Part shown: positions 23,590 to 33,004 of the stretch, in pieces
Position numbering within the stretch: position 1 is the stretch's first letter
How the letters are laid out: each line of letters starts with the position of its first letter
Assembly: GCA_016712345.1 (NCBI GenBank)
Contig: JADJRH010000011.1
Coordinates: 4,588,001-4,652,000 of the forward strand
Length of the DNA: 64,000 bases
Direction: 5' to 3'
Origin: Polyangiaceae bacterium
GTDB lineage: Bacteria > Myxococcota_A > Polyangia > Polyangiales > Polyangiaceae
Notes under the pieces: model-generated
What the model saw: the letters and a program-made list of their open reading frames with translations, nothing else
Told to the model about the DNA's origin: nothing
Databases searched by the model: none
Translations under genes and position numbers: made by a program

Positions 23590-25820
23590 GCACCAAAACA
23601 GTCGACGTCGACTTGGCTTTTCCCGCCCTTGGACAACACACAGTGGTCGCCGCCCGCGTCACAGAAGGCATTTCTAAGCTCACCCGCATCGAGGTAGAAG
23701 TTGCCAGTTCAGAAGTAAAAGACCTCGGTCCGCTCGTTCGACAAGAAGCGGTTCTCACCATTCAAATGGATGGGTTGCCCGTCCGCACATGGACAGGTCA
23801 ATTCGGCTCGGGTCGCTTCGTCGGCGTGACCGAAGGCGCCATGCGCTACCATCTAGAATTTTTTCCCCGCCTCTGGTTTTTGCAGCACACAAGAAGCACG
23901 CGAAAATACCGCAATCTCTCGGCCAAAGAGATCATTTCCAAAGTGCTTTCAGAAGGCGGCGTCCCGTTTGAATGGCAAACAACCCGCGTGCCTCCCACCC
24001 GCAAGTATTGTGTCCAATACCGCGAGTCCAATTTGGCATTTGTCCTCCGCCTTCTTGAGTTTGAAGGTTTCTACTACACTCTCACAAGCAGCGATCTTCT
24101 CCAATTCGGAGACGAGTCCCCCGCGGCCGACCCGGTAGACGGCGCCTTCCATTATGAATTGATTGATGCTGAAGGCTCGCTCGATCGCGATTCTGTGGGC
24201 ATTCACGCTTGGAAAAAGCGCGCACGTGTCGCTTCAGGCAAAGCGTCTGTCAACGACTTTAACTGGAAAAAACCGCGGCTCAACCTTCTCACCTCCCGCT
24301 CGGCTGATACAGACACCGAGCTTGAAACGTATGACTACCCCGTTGGTTACCGCAACCCCAAAGACGGTGATTACCTCGCTCAAATCAGGCTTGAAGCGCA
24401 ACGTGTACCCTCACGCACCGCCCACGGCAAAGGCAACGTCCCCACATTTCGCCCGCTTCGAAAGTTTGTTTTTGGAGACAACGGCGGCCCGGGTTTCGGC
24501 GGAGAAGTTCTACTCATCGGCGTAACCCACCAATTCCACAATGCCATCTACAATCAGGTTTTGTCCCTACCCACGGGTAGAGTTTACGAAAATGAATTTG
24601 AAGTAATTCCCATTTCGGTTCCGTTCCGAGCCAAGTGGGAAACGCCGCGTCCAACCATTGAAGGTTGCCATACAGCCATGGTGCGCGGTCCCGCCGGGGC
24701 TGAAATTCATACAGACAAATATGGTAGGTTCCGCGCCCAATTCCACTGGGACCGTGAAGCCGTCGGCACCGATGAAGACTCAAGGTGGGTTCGCCCGCTG
24801 CAAGAATCGGCCACTTCCATGGTGCTCGCCCGCGTTGGGTGGGAAATGAGCATTGCGTACATCGACGGCGACCCTGACAGGCCCGTCGGCATTGCACGCA
24901 ACATCAACGGCGTCATGGTCCCTACCTATAGTCAACCCGCTCAAAAGAGCGTCATGACAATCAAAACCCCCACATCGCCAAAAAACGGCGGCTTTAATGA
25001 AATTCGGCTCGACGACAACGCCGGTTCACAAAGCTTCTATGTCAGGGCCGAACGTGACTTTGTCGGCGTCGTCAAACACGACCGCACAGAAACCATCGGA
25101 AACAACGAAACTCACTTTGTCGCCGTTCACATGAACCACTCGGTGGAACGCGATCAAACGGTGGCCATCGGTATCAACAGTCAAACCTCCGCGGGGAATG
25201 ACTACCGCATGGAGGTCAAAGGGAATCGCTCTATTTCAGTCGGCGGAAACGAAACTATTGAAGTGGGAGCTTCCGCGGCTTCATCCGTGTTTGGAAACGA
25301 CACCGAAACGGTAGGAAGTGTACGCATCACGCTCGCCGGCCTCAAGTCAACGGGTAGTATCAATCGCCGCACCGACAAAAACATTACCCGCATGGTCGGC
25401 GGCGCATTTGTCGCCGTTGCGAACGAAAACATTCTTACCCAGGTTCAAAAAAACTACCTTGAAATTGCCGGCGGCGTAAAACTCACAATGACGCAAAACG
25501 GCAGCATTTCACAGGTCGCAAGCGGCGATAAAAAGCTGACAGTCGGCGGCGTTATTCTAAGGCAAAGCGGCGAAGACATGGGCTGCGGCGCCGAACACGG
25601 CACTGTCAATGTGGGTGCCACCGCCGATCTCACGTCGGCCGAAAGGGTAGAATACCGCAGTAAGGTTGTTCTGCTCGAGGCGGCAAGTTCCCTCTCCTTC
25701 AAAGGCCCCGGGCTTGAAATGACACTCACCCCCGGAAAAACAACCCTCAAAGGCACTGTCTTGGTGAAACCGGGCGACAAGCTCGTCACCACCGGTGGAC
25801 CTGACAACATCACCAAGTGA
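23586..25820 (+). CDS. vgrG: T6SS spike protein VgrG, copy 1
   Basis: 744-aa trimeric spike protein at the tip of the Hcp tube. The gp27-like region runs to about residue 300 and includes KYCVQYRESNLAFVLRLLEFEGFYY, the best VgrG landmark. The gp5/OB region is MVRGPAGAEIHTDKYGRFRAQFHWDRE, then SRWVRPLQ, VGWEMSIAYIDGDPDRPV. The C-terminal third is a repetitive beta-needle (NETIEVG, VFGNDTETVG, ITRMVGGAFVAVANEN). No extra effector domain is fused at the end. Start by ATGA overlap with the upstream DUF2169 gene. Confidence 0.96.
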   Translation: MSTKTVDVDLAFPALGQHTVVAARVTEGISKLTRIEVEVASSEVKDLGPLVRQEAVLTIQMDGLPVRTWTGQFGSGRFVGVTEGAMRYHLEFFPRLWFLQHTRSTRKYRNLSAKEIISKVLSEGGVPFEWQTTRVPPTRKYCVQYRESNLAFVLRLLEFEGFYYTLTSSDLLQFGDESPAADPVDGAFHYELIDAEGSLDRDSVGIHAWKKRARVASGKASVNDFNWKKPRLNLLTSRSADTDTELETYDYPVGYRNPKDGDYLAQIRLEAQRVPSRTAHGKGNVPTFRPLRKFVFGDNGGPGFGGEVLLIGVTHQFHNAIYNQVLSLPTGRVYENEFEVIPISVPFRAKWETPRPTIEGCHTAMVRGPAGAEIHTDKYGRFRAQFHWDREAVGTDEDSRWVRPLQESATSMVLARVGWEMSIAYIDGDPDRPVGIARNINGVMVPTYSQPAQKSVMTIKTPTSPKNGGFNEIRLDDNAGSQSFYVRAERDFVGVVKHDRTETIGNNETHFVAVHMNHSVERDQTVAIGINSQTSAGNDYRMEVKGNRSISVGGNETIEVGASAASSVFGNDTETVGSVRITLAGLKSTGSINRRTDKNITRMVGGAFVAVANENILTQVQKNYLEIAGGVKLTMTQNGSISQVASGDKKLTVGGVILRQSGEDMGCGAEHGTVNVGATADLTSAERVEYRSKVVLLEAASSLSFKGPGLEMTLTPGKTTLKGTVLVKPGDKLVTTGGPDNITK

Positions 25821-25827
25821 GCGAACC

Positions 25828-28046
25828 ATGGCAAATAGCGAAAAAGAACATGTTGCGCTGTTCGTGTCGGGCCGCCCGCTTGAAGTGGTCACACTGACAG
25901 GTGAAGAGTCGGTATCACGCCTCTTCAAGTTTCATCTGACATGCCGTCAGACGTTGGGAGAATCTCCGCCCGAAGCCATGATCGCCGAAGACGCTCTCAT
26001 TGTGTTTTACGACACATTCGGAGTGGAGCGGCACATCTTCGGCATGGTCGCCGAGGCCGAAGAGCGCATCAGCGATGAAGGTACCGCCGAGGTAAGCCTT
26101 ACCATTCGGCCCCACGCTTACGTGGCCAGTTTGGGCCGCCAAAGCCGCGTTTTTCAAGACATGACCGTTGTCGATATTGTCAAAGACATCATCGGTCGCA
26201 CGCCGCAAAAGTCGCGGTGGGAAGTTGTGTCGTCCTACACAAAACACGAATATTGCGCTCAATACCGCGAGGATGACTGGACGTTTGCCGTTCGCATGCT
26301 CGAAGAAGAAGGCATCTACTTCTGGTTTGAGCACGACGGCGGAAGCACTACGCTCGTCTTTTCAGATCAATCTACCATTGCTCCCGATCTCGTCGGCGGC
26401 GCAAACATCGCCTTCGCTTTTGAAGCGGGTCTTCAGGCCGAACAAGAAGTTGTACAAGAAATGGGTACAACCTCGGTGGCGGTTCCAACAAAGTTCTCCA
26501 TCCACTCGTTCAACCAACAAAAACCCGCCCTCAAGGTCGTGGGCAGCACCGGAAGCGGCCCGTTTGAATGGTATGATGCCCCCGGTGGAGGGCCCGACTC
26601 TCCCGACGGTGCGGCTCGCCGCGCGCAGTTTTTAAACGAATGTGCGGTTTCCACATCCGCGGGCGTGCGCGGGCTGACCTCTTCCATTCGGGTTGTGCCC
26701 GGCATGGTCATGAACGTTGTCGGATCTCCCCTCGACGGACCATCGCGCACCTTTATTACAAAAACATCTTACCAGGTCGAACAGCGCCGTCGCGGACCGG
26801 CGGCCGGTGGTTCCAACAGAACGTACACATGCTCGTTTGAGGGTATTTTCCAACAAGTCATGTTCCGACCCAGGGCGGAAATGCCACCCGCCAAACAGGC
26901 CGGCCTACAAACCGGTATGGTGGTAGGTGCCTCCGCAGATGAAATTATGCCCGACGCCACAGGGCGCGTTCGCGTTCAACTCCGGTGGGATCGCGACGGA
27001 CAGTGGAATGAAAAGGCCGGTAAATGGATGCGCGTTGCCCAACGCGGAACCGAAGAATCCATGCTGCTGCCGCGCGTCGGGTGGAACGTTCTCACCTACA
27101 ACGAAGAAGGGGAGATCGACGCACCCAACGTTCTTTCGCGCATCCACGATGCAGAACATCCACCCACGTACGCCCTGCCCGCCAACAAAACCCGCGTTGT
27201 CTTCAAAACAGCCACCACACCGGGCGGCGGCTCCTTCAACGAAGTGTACTTTGAAGACAAAAAAGGCGCCGAGGAGATGTTTATCAACGCCTCCAAAGAC
27301 ATGATCGTTTTGGCCCAACAGGTCAAAAGTGACTCGGTGCGCCGCGACTCTACTCGACTCGTCGGGATGAATCACAGTCTCACCGTTGGGTCTGACTGGG
27401 CAGAAAACATTCTCGCCAACCAGCGCGTTTCCATCGGCGCAAACGAAGAAATAAGCATTGGTAAAGACCGCCTCAAAACGGTCAAACAAAACGAACGTGA
27501 AACCATCGGCGGAATGCGAAAAGTCAAAGCCGGCTTTCAATACACCACCTCCGTTACAAAAAAGCGCAACCTGAAAGTGGGCAGCGCCGTGATTGAAGTC
27601 ACTACCGGTGGCATCTCCACTGTATCTGGAAAAAACTTTACCGCGCTCATCGGCGGTGCCGACGTCAAGGTCAGCACCAACTCGATTTCAGAAGACACCG
27701 GAAAGATCGGCACTCAACTTGTGGGCGGCGCCAAAATTGAAATTTCGGGCCTCGACATACCCACCGATTCAGGTGTTTCGTACACTGAAACCGTGGCCGG
27801 AGCCATGCTGCTCTCCGCGGGCGGCGCGCTCATCGACGGTGCTACAAAATCGCCGCATGGAAGGTTGGAAGTGCGCTCACCGCCACGGCACCGGATGTGT
27901 ATGTGGAGGCCGTTGATAAAATCGAAGTCAAGTGCGGTGGAAGCGTCTTAACAATTCTACCCGACAGTATTGAAATTTCGGCCCCTTCGTTTGACCTTTC
28001 CGGCGCCGAGCTGAAAGTTGAAACCCAGAAAGTGGAGCACAACTAG
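25828..28046 (+). CDS. vgrG: VgrG copy 2 with a -1 frameshift near the C-terminus
   Basis: Second VgrG, ATG 25828, 7 bp after the previous stop. Landmarks are HEYCAQYREDDWTFAVRMLEEEGIYFWF, MPDATGRVRVQLRWDRDG and VGWNVLTYNEEGEIDAPNV, followed by needle repeats. Read as written, the frame stops at 27951 after an uncharacteristic basic tail (SPHGRLEVRSPPRHR). Slipping back one base in ACAAAATCG at 27844-27852 gives a normal needle end (SALTATAPDVYVEAVDKIEV ... LSGAELKVETQKVEHN) that stops at 28046, two bases before the next vgrG ATG. The gene therefore probably has a one-base deletion in a short A-run, or uses -1 frameshifting. Confidence 0.9.
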
Positions 28047-28048
28047 CC

Positions 28049-30286
28049 ATGGCTACCCTAGATCCCCTGCGCTACTTTCTTGAGATCGGCGGCCAAATTC
28101 ACGAAGTTCGTGAACTTAAAGGTGAAGAAAAAGTATCTTCCCCTTTCAGGTTTGAAGCTGCCTTCAGCATTGAAATGCACGAACTGTTTGACCCCGACTC
28201 CTTGATAAAAACCGGGGCCAACATTGTACTCATGCGGGATGGAATGGTCGCCCGCCGCATCACCGGCCTTATCACAGACATCTCCGTCGGAGCTTCTATT
28301 CGAGGCGTTTTTGATGTCGATGTGGTTGTCGAACCGCGCCTCCGCCTCGCCTCCTACCGCACTGACATGCGCGTTTTCAGAAACATGACTGTTCCTGAAA
28401 TTGTCGCCGACACCCTTTCTCAAATTGGGGTTACACCAGAGCTTCGACTCTCGTCGAGCTACGACAAACGCCCCTATTGCGTTCAATACCGTGAAACTGA
28501 CCTCGACTTTGTGCATCGACTTTTGGAGGACGAGGGTATTTTCTACTTCTTCCTCCCCGGTGATGTCATGGTGCTCGGTGACAGCGCCGCGGCTTACGAA
28601 CCCATTGAAGGCATCCCCCTTGTACCTTACCGCGCCGCAAGCGGAATGGATCGTCAGATCGATCACGTCAGCACCATCGGTAGAAAAGCGGCTCTCACGG
28701 TTGGTAAAGTAACCCTTCGTGACTGGAACCCTGAAATGCCCAGCCTCGACATGGATGTCGAGGCCGCCGGACCAACCGCCGCCGGGCCGGAATATTACGA
28801 CTACCCCGGTGAATATCTAACCCCGCCTGAAGGCACCAAAAAAGCCAAATTGTGGAGTGAATCGTTTGGTACCAACGCGCGCGGTTATGCAGGGGTGGCT
28901 TCTCACCCCGCTTTTGGAGCCGGATTTTCGTTTAAACTCATTGACGCTCCCCTACCCACGTTTGACAGAGGGTACATTCTTCTTACCGTCAAACATGAAT
29001 ATCTGCGTGCCGGTCATTCCAATCCCGGCAGCCGCGTGGCTGAAAAGGGAGGGAGCTTTGCTCTCCACTTCAGCGCGCTCGAAGACAACATCACCTACCG
29101 GCCGCCGCGCGTCACCTACGTACCGCGCATTCTCAACCCACAAACGGGCATTGTCACCGGCCCCGCCGGCGCCGACGACATTTATACAGACGAATACGGA
29201 CGCATCAAAATCCACTTCCATTGGGATAGGCGCCTGCCCCCCGACGACGATTGTTCCCATTGGATTCCGGTCCTTCAAGACAACACCGGATCTTCCAGCG
29301 CCATCCCGCGGCGTGAATGGGAAATGATGGTTCATTTCATGGAAGGTGATCCCGATCGCCCCGTTGTTCTCGGGCGCGTTTACAACGCCGAAGATCGCTT
29401 CCCCGTGCCCCTCCCGGTTCGAAAGTTTTGTACCTCCCTCAAGTCGCTTTCCACACCCACCCGCGACGGTACGAACGAAATTCAAATCGATGACGAAGGT
29501 GGCAAAGAGTACATTCTCATTCACGCCGAACGCGACCAAAACATTGTTGTCGCCAACGACAAAACAGAAACCATCCTCTTTAACGAAAACTCCCTTGTTC
29601 GAAGGGATCACAGCGTTACCATCGGCGCCAACCACACACTTGAAGTCGGCCGCGACATGACTCCCCAGGTGCTCGCCAATCAAACCTGGTCTACCGGTGG
29701 AAATCGCAACCGCAAAACAGCGGCGGCCGAAACAGCCACCATCATGGGCAATCGCACCAAAACCGTGGGTGGCATGCACATGATGCAAGTGGACGACTCA
29801 AGCTCTACCACCGCTCAAAATCTCACAGAACAGGTGGGTGGAGTGATCCTTGAAGTCAGCAACAAATCCAACGGCACCGAAGTAGGTGAAAACGGTGTAC
29901 GCATTGTGGGCGGCGCCATTGTCGAACTCGCTCGTGAAAACAAGAGTGAGACGGCCGCCAAAAAACGCATTGAAATGGTGGGTGGCATCCTCTTTCAAAA
30001 AGCCAAAAAAGAACTCAAAATCACCACCGGAAAACAACGCAAAACAAAGGTCGGCGCCATCCTCATCGCCGACGCAAAAAAACACCTCTCCATCTCCGCC
30101 GCCGACGAGTTGAGCGTTTTCTCCAACACGGCCGTCCACGAGGGCAAAAAAACAGTCACCCTCAAAGTCGGCGAGTCCACCGTCCTTCTCAAAGAGGGTG
30201 TTATCAAGTTTGAGACACCCCAAATCGTCACGCTCAAAGTCAGCGGTGAAAACAACCAGGGCACCGGTAAGAGCGAGCAGATCTAA
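28049..30286 (+). CDS. vgrG: VgrG copy 3
   Basis: 745-aa VgrG starting at ATG 28049, two bases after the restored end of copy 2. Landmarks are RPYCVQYRETDLDFVHRLLEDEGIFYFF, VTGPAGADDIYTDEYGRIKIHFHWDRR and REWEMMVHFMEGDPDRPVVLGRVYN. The needle is long and Lys/Thr-rich (VEVGENG-type repeats, VGGAIVELARENKSETA, KVGAILIADAKKHLSI). No C-terminal effector domain is fused. The next gene starts 2 bp after its stop. Confidence 0.96.
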   Translation: MATLDPLRYFLEIGGQIHEVRELKGEEKVSSPFRFEAAFSIEMHELFDPDSLIKTGANIVLMRDGMVARRITGLITDISVGASIRGVFDVDVVVEPRLRLASYRTDMRVFRNMTVPEIVADTLSQIGVTPELRLSSSYDKRPYCVQYRETDLDFVHRLLEDEGIFYFFLPGDVMVLGDSAAAYEPIEGIPLVPYRAASGMDRQIDHVSTIGRKAALTVGKVTLRDWNPEMPSLDMDVEAAGPTAAGPEYYDYPGEYLTPPEGTKKAKLWSESFGTNARGYAGVASHPAFGAGFSFKLIDAPLPTFDRGYILLTVKHEYLRAGHSNPGSRVAEKGGSFALHFSALEDNITYRPPRVTYVPRILNPQTGIVTGPAGADDIYTDEYGRIKIHFHWDRRLPPDDDCSHWIPVLQDNTGSSSAIPRREWEMMVHFMEGDPDRPVVLGRVYNAEDRFPVPLPVRKFCTSLKSLSTPTRDGTNEIQIDDEGGKEYILIHAERDQNIVVANDKTETILFNENSLVRRDHSVTIGANHTLEVGRDMTPQVLANQTWSTGGNRNRKTAAAETATIMGNRTKTVGGMHMMQVDDSSSTTAQNLTEQVGGVILEVSNKSNGTEVGENGVRIVGGAIVELARENKSETAAKKRIEMVGGILFQKAKKELKITTGKQRKTKVGAILIADAKKHLSISAADELSVFSNTAVHEGKKTVTLKVGESTVLLKEGVIKFETPQIVTLKVSGENNQGTGKSEQI

Positions 30287-30288
30287 CC

Positions 30289-31119
30289 ATGGTCGACTTG
30301 TCCAAAGCGCCCTACCATTTTGCGCTTCACTTCGAAGAAGGAGTGACGGCCAGGGCGTGGCTCAACGATCTACCCATTCATAAAGTGCCTCGCCCCGGAC
30401 CCGACTCCATGTCGGGCGGAGCCAATCATCTTCTTGTTCCGGGCCGAAATAAGCTCGCGCTTGAAGTGTGGCACCTGCCTCCGGCACCGCCGATTGTGCC
30501 CCTCCCTTCGGGAGACAAGCCCGTTCGAATTGTTCCCGTGGGGATGAAAATCTACCAAGTGGTAGACGCTTCTGTGGAGCCAATTCAAATCGCCGAGCTT
30601 ACAAGCGTCAACCTTCCCTTTGATATTCCACTTCGCCCCGGCGAGTCGGTAGAAATGCCCCTCTACCATGAATTGGAATTTGACCTCCCATTCCCCGTCA
30701 CAGAACCCGTGTTTTGGCGCGCCAAATCGCACGAAGTACCATGCGCCGGCACACCTGAACTCCATCGCCTTGTCACAGATGTTCACACAGCTCTTGTTGA
30801 GCGAAACCTCCGCAATTTTGTAGAACTCCTGTCGCTCAAGTATGAATCGTACTCCGCCGCCTACCCGGGTGAGCCCGCTGCCGCGGTTGACCGGCAGCGC
30901 TCCGCGGCAGAACGATTTTTCGCCCTCGCTGTCCGGGTAAAACCCCTCGATCTAACCAAGGTGCATTTTGAACCGCGCCTCAACGGTCGAGTTATCTATG
31001 TGTCAGGTTGGGATGACCGCCCGGTGCTTGAAGCCGTGGCCGACGATCTACCCGGCGTGGCGCTCCGAGCCAATCTTCTTATCACCGATCTCGACGGCCA
31101 ATTTCGCATCTTCGGGTGA
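30289..31119 (+). CDS. Unknown protein in the VgrG island
   Basis: 276-aa protein I do not recognise. It has an N-terminal beta-rich part with many prolines (HFALHFEEGVTARAWLNDLP, LALEVWHLPPAPP), a central helical segment (LHRLVTDVHTALVERNLRNFVELLSLKYESYSAAY) and a C-terminal part RVIYVSGWDDRPVLEAVADD..LLITDLDGQFRIFG. That order resembles DUF6931- or immunity-type proteins only loosely. It lies 2 bp after vgrG copy 3 and 3 bp before the PAAR-like gene, a position typical of effector adaptors or immunity proteins. No signal peptide or membrane segment is visible. Confidence 0.8.
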   Translation: MVDLSKAPYHFALHFEEGVTARAWLNDLPIHKVPRPGPDSMSGGANHLLVPGRNKLALEVWHLPPAPPIVPLPSGDKPVRIVPVGMKIYQVVDASVEPIQIAELTSVNLPFDIPLRPGESVEMPLYHELEFDLPFPVTEPVFWRAKSHEVPCAGTPELHRLVTDVHTALVERNLRNFVELLSLKYESYSAAYPGEPAAAVDRQRSAAERFFALAVRVKPLDLTKVHFEPRLNGRVIYVSGWDDRPVLEAVADDLPGVALRANLLITDLDGQFRIFG

Positions 31120-31122
31120 ACC

Positions 31123-32964
31123 ATGGGCAATACGACATCCAATCAAAAACGCGTCGTCGCCACCAAAGGCACGCCTCACATTCCGAAGACGAAAGGAGCC
31201 ACCGACGTCGGGATCGACCCGTGCACCGGGGCCAAAGCGCCGTTTCCCAACCAGGTGAGCATGACCCTGCTCAACCCCGGAACGAGCAAAACATTTATCG
31301 CCAATCAACCCATTTGGACAGCGCCCCACGTGGTAGGTCCGCCGAGTGAACCGTCTAAAGCGCCCTTCGTCATCGGCGAAAAATCGGGCACTCACATCGC
31401 AGAAGCAAAAGCCACAAGTTATTCGTCCGACGTGTTTGCAGAAGGCAACGGCGTGGTGCGCACCAACGACGCTACCACCCAAAACCACGGCAACACAGAT
31501 GGGTATGTGGACGGCAGCGCGCTCGATGGTAAGCCAAACGCCGACGAAGAATTTCTAAAAGGCCAATGCACCGTTTGGAAACTCACAGGCGTCAACGAAG
31601 TCACGGGTGAGGCGGCCGACGGTCTGAGTGTGGGCGCGGGGGCAAAAGTGTCCCGCGAGCTTGGATTTCCCGGCAAAAAAGAACCGGGGAAAGACCCATA
31701 TTACATTGAGATCCTGAGCACCACCGAGGTCAAGTTTAAAGCGGTTCGCAAAGACATGACCAAACCGCAGCCTGACAACCCCACCTGTTGGCAGGCCGGC
31801 AAACATACAAAGTGGCTCGCCAAACGCACAGGTGAAGGCGCTGTGGAGGCCAAACCTGAAGAGGGCAAAGATGAGTACACAGTCACAAGCGCCCTCACCC
31901 AACTCATGGTTGGCAACGACGATTCCTTCGCCACGGGAACGACCACTGCCAAGCGCAACGAGCGTGAATTGGTGAGCGACCTGCATCGAAACCGTCCGGG
32001 CAACCAAGACCTCAGTGTCAAAAGCGTCCAGACAGTTCAGGTTCAGGGCGCGGTTGCGAGTATCGAAGCCGCATTCGCGTACTTTTTATACTGGGCAATG
32101 CCGGTTAAAATCGACGTTCAGGCGGTTGCCTGCGGCGGTCCCCGCAACGCTCAAATTCGGGTGTTCCCCAAAAAGAAGGTGGCAGTTGAGGTTAACTTCT
32201 CCGACAAGGTAGAAATGGACCTGACCACCAACGGCAAGGGTAAAAGTGCTCAAAAGGCGCTCGCCCAAGCCCGCTCCGCGATCAATAAACTTCGCGGTAT
32301 CGAGTGGATGGTTAAAAAAATCGCCGAACTCGCCAAAAAGAATATCAGTGTCGAGTTCTGTACAGAAATGAAAGTAGGCGTAGAGGTTTCTTTCAAACCC
32401 TGCGCAGAAGAAAAGGTTGGTTTTTGGGGCAAGCAATACACCCCTGCCCACGTGGGAATGCCGTGGAAAATCACCCTTACAACACCCACCCTCATCGGCT
32501 TTCAAATCGAGTTTGAAGTATCCATTCTCAACATCGTGGGCCCCGGCATCGGTGAAGCCGCCGCCACCGGCCTACGCCGCATCGGCGTCAAGGCCGACCT
32601 TGTTTTCCAAGGCTCCCTTCAGGTTCCGCTGAGTGTTTCCGTCGGCGCTGATGAATACGGGTATTGGACAAACACTGGGGTTGAGATCGCTATCAAACCC
32701 ACGTTTGCCCTATACGTTGCCGTCAGCTCGGGCATCAACCTATTCTCCTTCGGTGCCAAGTTCCCTGGCAGCCTGTCGGCGGCGTTCACCGTCAGCGACA
32801 AGCCCAAAGTGCTCATGCAACTTCAACCCAAGGGCGAGCTGAAAACCATTCTCTTCCTCACCATCTTTGAAGACACATGGTTTGAAAACACCTGGGAAAA
32901 AGAGTTTGAATCAATCCGAGTCAACTGGGTAGGCCCCAAATACGACCTCTTCACGCAATCCTGA
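31123..32964 (+). CDS. PAAR-like (DUF4150) protein with uncharacterised C-terminal domain
   Basis: 613 aa. Residues 1-140 look like DUF4150, a PAAR-like spike-tip domain: TPHIPKTKGATDVGIDPCTGAKAPFPNQVSMT, later FAEGNGVVRTNDATTQNHGN. The middle (150-300) is charged and linker-like. The C-terminal ~300 residues are unlike any toxin I know. They are beta-rich, with a hydrophobic run (FEVSILNIVGPGIGEAAATG) and Gly/Val-rich amphipathic strands (LQVPLSVSVGADEYGYWTN, FALYVAVSSGINLFSFGA) that could insert into a membrane. In the island context it is the best candidate for a secreted effector. No obvious small immunity gene follows. Confidence 0.8.
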   Translation: MGNTTSNQKRVVATKGTPHIPKTKGATDVGIDPCTGAKAPFPNQVSMTLLNPGTSKTFIANQPIWTAPHVVGPPSEPSKAPFVIGEKSGTHIAEAKATSYSSDVFAEGNGVVRTNDATTQNHGNTDGYVDGSALDGKPNADEEFLKGQCTVWKLTGVNEVTGEAADGLSVGAGAKVSRELGFPGKKEPGKDPYYIEILSTTEVKFKAVRKDMTKPQPDNPTCWQAGKHTKWLAKRTGEGAVEAKPEEGKDEYTVTSALTQLMVGNDDSFATGTTTAKRNERELVSDLHRNRPGNQDLSVKSVQTVQVQGAVASIEAAFAYFLYWAMPVKIDVQAVACGGPRNAQIRVFPKKKVAVEVNFSDKVEMDLTTNGKGKSAQKALAQARSAINKLRGIEWMVKKIAELAKKNISVEFCTEMKVGVEVSFKPCAEEKVGFWGKQYTPAHVGMPWKITLTTPTLIGFQIEFEVSILNIVGPGIGEAAATGLRRIGVKADLVFQGSLQVPLSVSVGADEYGYWTNTGVEIAIKPTFALYVAVSSGINLFSFGAKFPGSLSAAFTVSDKPKVLMQLQPKGELKTILFLTIFEDTWFENTWEKEFESIRVNWVGPKYDLFTQS

Positions 32965-33004
32965 TATCCGTCAAACCGATTTTTCGGCGTTTTCTCATCT
33001 CCCC

